Shown: one piece after another, positions 35,610-41,790 of the stretch | Layout of the letters: each line of letters starts with the position of its first letter | How positions within the stretch are numbered: position 1 is the first letter of the stretch | NCBI GenBank assembly: GCA_019456185.1 | Contig: VRUH01000014.1 | Location: 48,293 to 95,396 of the forward strand | Source: Candidatus Glassbacteria bacterium | GTDB lineage: Bacteria > Gemmatimonadota > Glassbacteria > GWA2-58-10 | Reading direction: 5' to 3' | Length of the DNA stretch: 47,104 nt | The notes under the pieces: model-generated | Told to the model about the DNA's origin: nothing | The model's database searches: none | What the model saw: the letters and a program-made list of their open reading frames with translations, nothing else | Translations under genes and position numbers: made by a program

Positions 35610-36674
35610 TCAGTCAGTGTTTTGTGCCCCGGCAGTTCCAAGGTTCCGCAGGCCCGGAAGACAGCAGAGCAGGAGTCCCGCATCACGGAGCAGAATCCGC
35701 CAGGGCGGAGTGTGCCCGCTGCCGAAACATCCGCAGTCGAACTCCACACCGCGGATCAGGTTGAAAGAGATCGCGGCAATAAATACAAGAGTCAATCCCG
35801 CCAGCACCAGCGATGCGCCGCCGCGCACAAGTCCGGCCAGCAGAAGCAAACCGCTGATCAGCTCCAGCCAGGGCAAAACTATCGCCGTGAAATTTACGGT
35901 CGCAGGCGGCAGAATCTGGTAATTGTCAACAATTCTGGCGAACTGCGCCGGTGAAACGATCTTGTAGAGCGAAGCAAGCACGAATACCAGTCCCACAACT
36001 CGGAGCGCAAGTCCCGGGGCGAACGAATCCGTATCTCCGCGTTTCAACAGGACAAGTATCCAGACCCCAAACGCCAGCAGGGCCAGTTCGCCCGCCAGCC
36101 ACAACCATGCCGGTACATAGCGGCTGAAATCCGCCGCCTGTCTGACACCCGAACCCGTCGCGGCCGGCTGCGTTGAATCAGTTCCGGTGCCGATTGCCAG
36201 ACCGGCCTGTTTCCAGTTCTCGAAGCCGCCCTCGTAGACGTAAAGCCGCTTGAAACCCAGTTCCTGCATGGTCTGTGCCAGGAACCGGCTGTCCTCGCAA
36301 TCAGCCCCCGCGCAATAGATCATCATCGGGTCGTCCAACGCCACCCGTTCCAGCAGCGGGGGAAGGTATGTTTCCAGCTCGTAGACGTAGCAGTTGACCG
36401 CCCCGCTGATATGGCCTTCTCCGTACTGTTCCGGAGAGCGGGCATCTACAACCGGCCCCTGAGCCTGATCTATGAACTGTCTGGCCGCATCCAGACCGAC
36501 CAGGTGGATTCCATCTTCCACGGGAAGACCGGTCCCGAGGGCGCGACGGGCTGTGTCCTGCGGGGCAACCAGCGCTATCCCGCCGAAACCGTTGTAAATC
36601 AGTCCGGTCACAATCGCCGCCAGCACCAGCAGCAGCGCGGACCGCCATCTCAATTGGAGCCTAAAGTCTGCCAT
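35610..36674 (-). CDS. Membrane protein: rhodanese domain fused to MauE/DoxX-like domain
   Basis: 354 residues from ATG 36674. One N-terminal membrane helix is followed by an extracytoplasmic rhodanese domain (about 45-155) with VVDARSPEQYGEGHISGA and active-site Cys121 in YCAGADCEDS. The C-terminal half has about four helices of the MauE/DoxX type, with VEFDCGCFGSG near the end, a Cys pair typical of MauE-like proteins that take part in disulfide or thiol chemistry across the membrane. Together it looks like a periplasmic sulfur-transfer or redox relay (inference). An upstream TTG (36713) is possible but less likely. First gene of the unit ending with murE, 58 bases before the TPR gene. Confidence 0.85.
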   Translation of the reverse strand: MADFRLQLRWRSALLLVLAAIVTGLIYNGFGGIALVAPQDTARRALGTGLPVEDGIHLVGLDAARQFIDQAQGPVVDARSPEQYGEGHISGAVNCYVYELETYLPPLLERVALDDPMMIYCAGADCEDSRFLAQTMQELGFKRLYVYEGGFENWKQAGLAIGTGTDSTQPAATGSGVRQAADFSRYVPAWLWLAGELALLAFGVWILVLLKRGDTDSFAPGLALRVVGLVFVLASLYKIVSPAQFARIVDNYQILPPATVNFTAIVLPWLELISGLLLLAGLVRGGASLVLAGLTLVFIAAISFNLIRGVEFDCGCFGSGHTPPWRILLRDAGLLLCCLPGLRNLGTAGAQNTD

Positions 36675-36760
36675 CGATCCGTTCCAGCTTGCAGGCTGCC
36701 GCTTTTCCGGCAAATCCCGGTTCGCCGATTTATCGCGTTAAATTCAGCTACCGAGCGTTA

Positions 36761-36789
36761 AACTTAGCAGGCAGAACGCGGAGATTCAA
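36761..36789 (-). promoter_or_regulatory. Possible sigma-70-type promoter of the rhodanese-MauE...murE unit
   Basis: On the minus strand TTGAAT (36789-36784), a 17-base spacer and TAAGTT (36766-36761), about 90 bases upstream of the rhodanese-MauE start. Confidence 0.4.
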
Positions 36790-36803
36790 GTAGGGGGAAA
36801 CAG

Positions 36804-36839
36804 CAAGGCCCCCGCCGGTAATGTCCGGCGGGGGCCTTG
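36804..36839 (-). terminator. Terminator of the ECF sigma operon
   Basis: Perfect 15-bp GC-rich stem CAAGGCCCCCGCCGG / CCGGCGGGGGCCTTG with a 6-base loop, followed on the minus strand by GCTGTTTCCC. It lies 94 bases past the last gene; the T-tract is short. Confidence 0.7.
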
Positions 36840-36932
36840 AGCTTTCTTCTCCATCAGAAAAGCGTCGCGGCAAGCCTACATCAGCATGACCAGCTTGCGG
36901 CTCTGCCCGGTTTGCTCCCCGCTGAGGTCCAG

Positions 36933-37643
36933 CTAGTGATGGATACCGCGCAGCATGCCGCCCAGCGGCCCCGGACCCCTCCTGCCATGCCGCCCTTGAC
37001 CCCGGCGGCCGGCCATCTTCTCGTGAATCCTGTCGAGCTGCTCAAGCTGCTCGGGACTCAGCACCCCGGACAGGCTACCGCGAAACCTGTCCTGCTCGGC
37101 TTTCAGCAGTTCACGAGCCTGCTCGCGCCCCAGGTCCTCATTCCTGATCCTGTCCCGGATAGAGCGGAGATTGTCGTGATGCTCCTTACGGAGTTCCTTC
37201 ATCTGGTCCTGCTGGGAATCCGAGAGACCCAGTTGCTCCGTCGCTCTCACCCCCGGTCCAGCCGTCGAGCCGCGGCGCTCACCGCGCTGTTCTTCCCGGA
37301 TCGCCAGCTTTTCGAGCTGTTGCGGATTCAGCAGCGCTTCGAACGCCTCCCGGTGCTGCTTGAAACTTTCCTGCATTTCCCGCCGGCGGGCCTCGAACAG
37401 GTCCGCGGCCCGGGATTGCTGGGATTCGTCCAGGTCCAGGAATTCGCACATCCGCTCGAAACGCCGCTTATCCTGCTGTTGACGGTCGCCCTGGCGCGCC
37501 CGTCCGCCCCGAGGCCCGTCCTGTGCCGCACCGATCCGGCTGCCGCCGCGCGGAGCCGCCGAGAGTGCGTCAATTCCGGTTGTCATGTTAACTGTCAGCA
37601 ACAGAGCGACAGCGACAACAACGCTTCCGGTGATCCGTTTCAT
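36933..37643 (-). CDS. Periplasmic LTXXQ/Spy-CpxP-like protein
   Basis: 236 residues with a signal peptide (MKRITGSVVVAVALLLTVNM...). The remainder is almost entirely charged helix rich in Arg, Gln and Glu. Two helix-start motifs of the LTxxQ type occur (LDESQQSRAADLF and LSDSQQDQMKEL), plus LNPQQLEKL and LSPEQLEQL. This pattern is that of Spy/CpxP-like envelope chaperones or sensors. GGGAGAAGCA precedes the ATG. It is the last gene of the ECF sigma operon, 73 bases after the related gene upstream, and probably a target or modulator of that stress response (inference). Confidence 0.8.
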   Translation of the reverse strand: MKRITGSVVVAVALLLTVNMTTGIDALSAAPRGGSRIGAAQDGPRGGRARQGDRQQQDKRRFERMCEFLDLDESQQSRAADLFEARRREMQESFKQHREAFEALLNPQQLEKLAIREEQRGERRGSTAGPGVRATEQLGLSDSQQDQMKELRKEHHDNLRSIRDRIRNEDLGREQARELLKAEQDRFRGSLSGVLSPEQLEQLDRIHEKMAGRRGQGRHGRRGPGPLGGMLRGIHH

Positions 37644-37716
37644 TGCTTCTCCCTTCTTCGTGTTTTACCGGTGTTATCGAGTAAAACGTCCCCACTTCAG
37701 CCTGTGATATCAAGAT

Positions 37717-38502
37717 TCAGTTATCTTTTTCAGGCGGCTCAGCCTCGAGGTCTTCCAGCTCTATATCCAAGTCCAGGCCCGGCAGTCCCCTGGCTTTCAG
37801 CTCTTTGCTGATCCGCTGGAGATTCTGCTGGAGCTGTTGCATGTGTTTCTCGAGCTTCTGCTTGTCGAACGCCAGCGGCGGCCAGCCACCGCGTGGCTGG
37901 TAATGGACCCGGGCGATCGACTCCCAGATATCCCGTTCCACCTGGTTGAGGGTCAGCGCCAGACGGGCCCGCTGACGTGCATTAAGGATTTCGGCGGCAT
38001 CGTCGATAGCTTTGTTCTTCGACTCGACAACCTTCAGGCCGTTTTGCTTTAGATCCGACAGCAGCTGGTTTAATTTACTGTCCGATGGATTTTCCCCGGC
38101 CAGTTCCTCCTTAAGCTGCCGGGTAATGTCGTTACGTTCTCTGGCCAGTTCGCGCTCGGTTTTACTGTGCTGACGCATCAGGGGGAAAAACCCGTCCACC
38201 TGCTCATCGGTCAGGTCGATATCCTCCATGATTTTCCACAGACGATAAAGCTGAATCCTTTCGGCGTGTCTGTGCCGCCGATCCTCGCGGTCTCGCCCCT
38301 CGGCAAAAGCCAGCATCCCGTATTCCTCAATCCCCGGCAGAGGCATGGCGGGCAACTCCAGTTCGGGAATTTCCATTTCGAAGAGCTGGAATACGTCCGC
38401 AACGTCCTCGTCCTGTTTCTCCTCCGCGGCCCATCCCCCGGTGGCGCAAAGCGCCAGACCGGCCACAGCGGCTGCCGCCAGAAAACCACTGAAACCTTTC
38501 AT
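37717..38502 (-). CDS. Exported helical protein, Spy/heavy-metal-sensor-like
   Basis: 261 residues from ATG 38502, which has AAGGAG six bases upstream and gives a clean signal peptide (...CATGGWAAEE). Residues about 90-220 are long helices with LTDEQVDGFFPLMRQHSKTERELARERNDITRQL and LNARQRARLALTLNQVERDIWE. These resemble the periplasmic heavy-metal-sensor/Spy (Metal_resist) layout. The C-terminal 40 residues are coiled-coil-like and acidic. It is placed between the anti-sigma gene and a second Spy-like gene, implying a shared role in sensing or buffering envelope stress. Confidence 0.75.
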   Translation of the reverse strand: MKGFSGFLAAAAVAGLALCATGGWAAEEKQDEDVADVFQLFEMEIPELELPAMPLPGIEEYGMLAFAEGRDREDRRHRHAERIQLYRLWKIMEDIDLTDEQVDGFFPLMRQHSKTERELARERNDITRQLKEELAGENPSDSKLNQLLSDLKQNGLKVVESKNKAIDDAAEILNARQRARLALTLNQVERDIWESIARVHYQPRGGWPPLAFDKQKLEKHMQQLQQNLQRISKELKARGLPGLDLDIELEDLEAEPPEKDN

Positions 38503-38569
38503 TTTCAACTCCTTGCAAAAATATTTGTCGTCTACTTGCCGTAAACGAGTACGGCACATTCAAGTGTTC

Positions 38570-39202
38570 TCAATTGCTCGCCAATAGATAGATTACCTGC
38601 TCCAGCTTATCCTCCTCCAGATCCAGCAGGGCATCGTAGAAATTGCCCGTAACCGGATAAGTTATCCCCACCTCGTCGTATGCGTCCCCCCCGCTATCCG
38701 AGCCGAGCTCCTCGATAGATTCCAGCGTCCGGTAGGTCATCTGGTACTGGTGCGCGATCTCGGCCAGCAGGTAGAGCGAGTCGACCAGGGCCTGGGTGCT
38801 GATAGTGTCGGCACTACGGACAGCCGCCATTTGCCGCGCTCCTGAGTTGTCGAACAGGCCGGTACGGAACGTGCCGACCAATGCCAGCAGAAGCACCGCG
38901 GCGGCGGCAACCAGCGGAAGGAGCTTCCTCAGCCTGCCGCCGGATTTCCCGCTGCCGGGTTCTCTGCTTTGCCAGGTTGCCAGACCGACCGCCTCGAGGT
39001 TCCGCCGCCAGAACTGCTCGTCGGGAGGGCCGAAACCAGCCACTTTGTCCCGGATGGCTGTCCGTACTGCCCGCAGACGCTCCAGACGGCGGCCGCACTC
39101 TATGCACGAGCCTGTGTGCTGTTCCACTTCCCGTCCGGCAGCGCCCTCGAGTTCCCCTTCGAGGAAATCGATCAGGATTCCGTCATCGATCGGACACTGC
39201 AT
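38570..39202 (-). CDS. Zinc-finger anti-sigma factor
   Basis: 210 residues from ATG 39202 (AAGGTG six bases upstream). The N-terminal ZAS-type domain has Cys3, then His29-x3-Cys33-x2-Cys36 (HTGSCIEC), which binds zinc and the sigma factor. One membrane helix spans about residues 94-112 (LLPLVAAAAVLLLALVGTF). The periplasmic C-terminal part, about 95 residues, is probably the sensor portion. The gene begins 5 bases after the ECF sigma stop codon, the standard arrangement for a cognate pair. Confidence 0.88.
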   Translation of the reverse strand: MQCPIDDGILIDFLEGELEGAAGREVEQHTGSCIECGRRLERLRAVRTAIRDKVAGFGPPDEQFWRRNLEAVGLATWQSREPGSGKSGGRLRKLLPLVAAAAVLLLALVGTFRTGLFDNSGARQMAAVRSADTISTQALVDSLYLLAEIAHQYQMTYRTLESIEELGSDSGGDAYDEVGITYPVTGNFYDALLDLEEDKLEQVIYLLASN

Positions 39203-39207
39203 CTCGC

Positions 39208-39765
39208 TCACCTTTCCAGGTCCAGGTTCATTCTTTCGGCAGCGGGAGCGAGCCATCTTCCCAGGGTTTTCATCGCCCTGTGGAACGTAACCTTGGCGTT
39301 ACTGAGACTGATCCCGCACGATTGAGCTACATCACGAAACGGCATTTCCTCATAGATCCGGAGCAACACCACTCTGCGCTGCTCCGCACTCAAGCTTTCC
39401 AGCGCGCCCGCCACCAGTTCTTTCACCCTGCCGCGGTCCAGTTCCCCGTCCAGATCGGCCTCTTCCGCACTCAGGACCACCGCTTCCAGCGACAGGCTGC
39501 GCCTTTCCCTCCTCAGATAGTTCCGCGCCTGATTGGCGGCAATCGAGTAGAGCCAGATCCGGAACCGCTCGCCGCCGCGCAGCGTATCAAGTTTTTCGTA
39601 GGCCCGGATCAGGGCCGACTGCAGGACATCGGCGGCCTCGTCATGATCGAGACTCATCCCGCGCAGGAACCGGTAGATCTGCTGCTGGTATCGCTCGGCC
39701 AGCACGCCGAATTTTTCTGTCCGCCCTGCCAGTATTTCATCTACAAGCTGCTTGTCAGTCTGCAT
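39208..39765 (-). CDS. ECF-family RNA polymerase sigma factor
   Basis: 185 residues with sigma-2 (about 10-85: YQQQIYRFLRGMSLDHDEAADVLQSALIRAYEKL, then FRIWLYSIAANQARNYLRR) and sigma-4 (about 125-175: LESLSAEQRRVVLLRIYEEMPFRDVAQSCGISLSNAKVTFHRAMKTL). There are no extra domains. It is followed by its anti-sigma gene and two Spy-like periplasmic genes, so it most likely runs an envelope-stress regulon. The gene is 70 bases after the peptidase gene on the same strand, with a possible ECF-type promoter in that gap. Confidence 0.93.
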   Translation of the reverse strand: MQTDKQLVDEILAGRTEKFGVLAERYQQQIYRFLRGMSLDHDEAADVLQSALIRAYEKLDTLRGGERFRIWLYSIAANQARNYLRRERRSLSLEAVVLSAEEADLDGELDRGRVKELVAGALESLSAEQRRVVLLRIYEEMPFRDVAQSCGISLSNAKVTFHRAMKTLGRWLAPAAERMNLDLER

Positions 39766-39810
39766 CTGGCCCCAACGTATCTGGCGTTGCCTTCATCCCG
39801 ACTTCATAGC

Positions 39811-39840
39811 TGTGACAATCCGCGCCGGGAATTGGTTACA
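39811..39840 (-). promoter_or_regulatory. Possible ECF-type (autoregulated) promoter
   Basis: On the minus strand TGTAACC (39840-39834), a 17-base spacer and GTCACA (39816-39811). The AAC core in the -35 and GTC in the -10 are features of many ECF promoters. It overlaps the stop codon of the upstream peptidase gene. Confidence 0.3.
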
Positions 39841-40834
39841 GATTTCCATCCGCATCCGAACCGGCCGGCCCGCGATACGGCGTGGCCGGTGTGATCGATT
39901 CCGCCTGCCGGCGCTCGCGGAACTGCATCTGTTCCAACTTGCGACGGAATCGTCTGCGGAGGGTGAAAAAAATAGCGATAAACAGCAGCGAGATGGCGAT
40001 CCAGACCAAGGTGGCGCTGGTCAGCAGCTTCAGCCAGCCGTAGCGCACCCCGGCCCATTCGCGCCACTGGCCCTCCATCTGGCCCAGGGTCAGGCCAAGG
40101 CTGGAGCGCAGAGCCGTGTCCAGGTCGCCGGTATTGCGCCAGCGCTCCATCAGTAATTGCATCTGCAGCTCGTTCCAGCGGGTAAACATGAACTCGATAA
40201 CCGTGTAACTCTGAAGGTAGGCCCGCTGGGCCTGGTTCTCGTCATCCGGGAAACTCCGCTCGAGGTTGTCGAGTGAGAACACGCGGCCCATCAGCATCGC
40301 CACAGAAAATTCCAGGAAGCTGTCCACGCCCCACATCCGGCTTACATACTGGGCGTAGCCCTCGTGGAACCAGCGGGGGACCTCGGCCCCGGCCATCAGC
40401 TGGTCCAGGAAGACATGTGTTATCTCGTGGTAGAGAATCTCGCGGGGGTCCTCGCGCCACAACTCGACAATCCGCGGTGAGCGCACGATCACCACGTCGG
40501 TGCCGGGGATGGCGCAGGCAACGCCCCATTCGGGCAGCCTGCCGCCGCTGAGACGGTAGAACTCCTGCAGCGAGGGAGCGATATAGACCGAGAGGCTTTG
40601 CAGGCGGCTTGATGCAAGCCAGGCGGGGCGTGGCCGGTAGGCGGCCGCCCAGTCGAGGTAGCGGCGGGCCACACGGGAGTCCGGCGGTTGGTAATAGACC
40701 GTTGCCGGGCCAATGCTCATCGCCTGGTAATCATCGGCGATTGCCAGCGGCCCGGCCGTGCAATGCTGTGCGGCAGAGAATATCAGCACTGCGAGGACAA
40801 ATGTCAGACCAAAGGATTTCCCGGTGAAAAACAT
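39836..40834 (-). CDS. Membrane-anchored gluzincin peptidase (peptidase MA family)
   Basis: 332 residues from ATG 40834; an alternative ATG at 40855 is possible. Signal peptide (...AAQHCTAG), then an extracytoplasmic zinc peptidase domain with HEITH (136-140) and WFHEGYAQY with Glu158 as probable third ligand: the gluzincin pattern of the peptidase MA family. A membrane helix (about 278-298) is followed by a basic cytoplasmic tail. Substrate unknown. The longer upstream reading frame runs antisense through rpsT and is not real. The start codon abuts the rpsT promoter region, so the two genes diverge from a shared about 100-base region. Confidence 0.85.
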   Translation of the reverse strand: MFFTGKSFGLTFVLAVLIFSAAQHCTAGPLAIADDYQAMSIGPATVYYQPPDSRVARRYLDWAAAYRPRPAWLASSRLQSLSVYIAPSLQEFYRLSGGRLPEWGVACAIPGTDVVIVRSPRIVELWREDPREILYHEITHVFLDQLMAGAEVPRWFHEGYAQYVSRMWGVDSFLEFSVAMLMGRVFSLDNLERSFPDDENQAQRAYLQSYTVIEFMFTRWNELQMQLLMERWRNTGDLDTALRSSLGLTLGQMEGQWREWAGVRYGWLKLLTSATLVWIAISLLFIAIFFTLRRRFRRKLEQMQFRERRQAESITPATPYRGPAGSDADGNL

Positions 40835-40896
40835 TGACAAACCGCCAGAAAACATTATCTTAGCACAATTCGAGCCTGAAAATATTATGGCATAAT
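40834..40896 (+). promoter_or_regulatory. Promoter and palindrome upstream of rpsT
   Basis: TTGACA (40834-40839), a 16-base spacer and TATCTT (40856-40861) form a plausible promoter. A perfect palindrome ATTATG-G-CATAAT lies at 40884-40896, between that promoter and the ribosome binding site, and could be an operator or a second -10 element (CATAAT). Confidence 0.45.
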
Positions 40897-40933
40897 ACGG
40901 GTAAACAGTAAAGCGAGTTAACGGAGGACGGAC

Positions 40934-41191
40934 GTGCCGAACGTAAAAAGCGCGATCAAACGCCACAAAACGAGTTTGATCCGCAGGGAGCGCAACCGCA
41001 AACGTCGCGCCACCATGCGTACTTTCATCAAGAAACTGAGAGCCGCCGAAAGCCCCGAGGAAGCGACCAAGCTGTTGCCCCAGGTGTTCTCCAGCGTGGA
41101 CAAGGCTGTCAAAAACAAAGTGATCCACCCCAGCACCGGCAGCCGTTATAAAAGCAGACTCAGTAAGTTTGTCGATAGCCTGGGCAAATAG
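40934..41191 (+). CDS. rpsT: 30S ribosomal protein S20
   Basis: 85 residues, the usual length, highly basic. MPNVKSAIKRHKTS, RNRKRRATMRTFIKK and VDKAVKNKVIHPSTGSRYKSRLSK match S20, which binds 16S rRNA in the 30S subunit. GTG start at 40934 with GGAGG at 40924-40928. S20 genes often start with non-ATG codons and are regulated at translation. Monocistronic, with its own terminator. Confidence 0.97.
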   Translation: MPNVKSAIKRHKTSLIRRERNRKRRATMRTFIKKLRAAESPEEATKLLPQVFSSVDKAVKNKVIHPSTGSRYKSRLSKFVDSLGK

Positions 41192-41227
41192 CAATCCAGA
41201 ACAGCAGGATTTCGATCAGGAATAGTC

Positions 41228-41262
41228 AAAAAGGGCAGGTCCCGAAAGGACCTGCCCTTTTT
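41228..41262. terminator. Bidirectional terminator after rpsT
   Basis: AAAAAGGGCAGGTCC, loop CGAAA, GGACCTGCCCTTTTT. It ends rpsT (plus) and the unknown gene downstream of rnr (minus). Confidence 0.93.
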
Positions 41263-41295
41263 CGTCCGGGTCTTTCGGCCGCGGTAAAGCGCGCC

Positions 41296-41790
41296 TCAGG
41301 CGATCGATTCCAGAATCTGCGTCGCCAGGCGGGCGTCCTTCAGGTCCACCATCACCATCAGGCCCGTAAGCATCCGCTGCCCCTTCCCGTCCGGCGATGA
41401 TCCCGGCGGTAAGGCACCCATCAGGTTGACAGCGGCCCTGTAATAGTTGCGGTTCATGTCGAGTTCAAACGGGAACTCCCCGGCCTCGGTCTGGAACACC
41501 GCGAGGAAATCTTCGATTTCGCTCTTCAGCCCCGCCAGCTCGTCCTTATCCGCATGGATTACCGCGTTACGGTCGATCCAGCGATTGATCGGCAGCATGC
41601 GGCGGATCTCCAGCCAGCGCGCCACCTGCTGGTCGTCGATAGCACGGCCGCTGCAGGCCCTGCGCAACTCGTCCTCGTATACCATTCTTATCCCGGACCC
41701 CTGCCGCTTGACATGCCCTGCCCGCGCAACCGGAGGCGTCCCGTTACCTTTTTTCCGGGTTAAATCATGGTCGTGCAGCGGCGAATTCAT
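41296..41790 (-). CDS. Unknown soluble protein, translationally coupled to RNase R
   Basis: 164 residues, cytoplasmic, mixed alpha/beta, with a Met-rich end (LTGLMVMVDLKDARLATQILESIA). The first 35 residues are basic and probably disordered. I recognise no domain. The ATG overlaps the rnr stop (ATGA), with AGGAG nine bases upstream inside rnr, so the two proteins are co-translated. This argues for a role with RNA turnover or with RNase R itself (inference). The gene ends before a bidirectional terminator. Confidence 0.75.
   Translation of the reverse strand: MNSPLHDHDLTRKKGNGTPPVARAGHVKRQGSGIRMVYEDELRRACSGRAIDDQQVARWLEIRRMLPINRWIDRNAVIHADKDELAGLKSEIEDFLAVFQTEAGEFPFELDMNRNYYRAAVNLMGALPPGSSPDGKGQRMLTGLMVMVDLKDARLATQILESIA

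Noticed and set aside
38881-39894. Plus-strand 337-codon frame across the sigma/anti-sigma genes
   Set aside because: Antisense to two well-supported genes; Arg/Pro-rich shadow composition.
40856-41194. N-terminal extension of the peptidase gene antisense to rpsT
   Set aside because: rpsT on the other strand is unmistakable, and the peptidase has a proper signal peptide starting at 40834.
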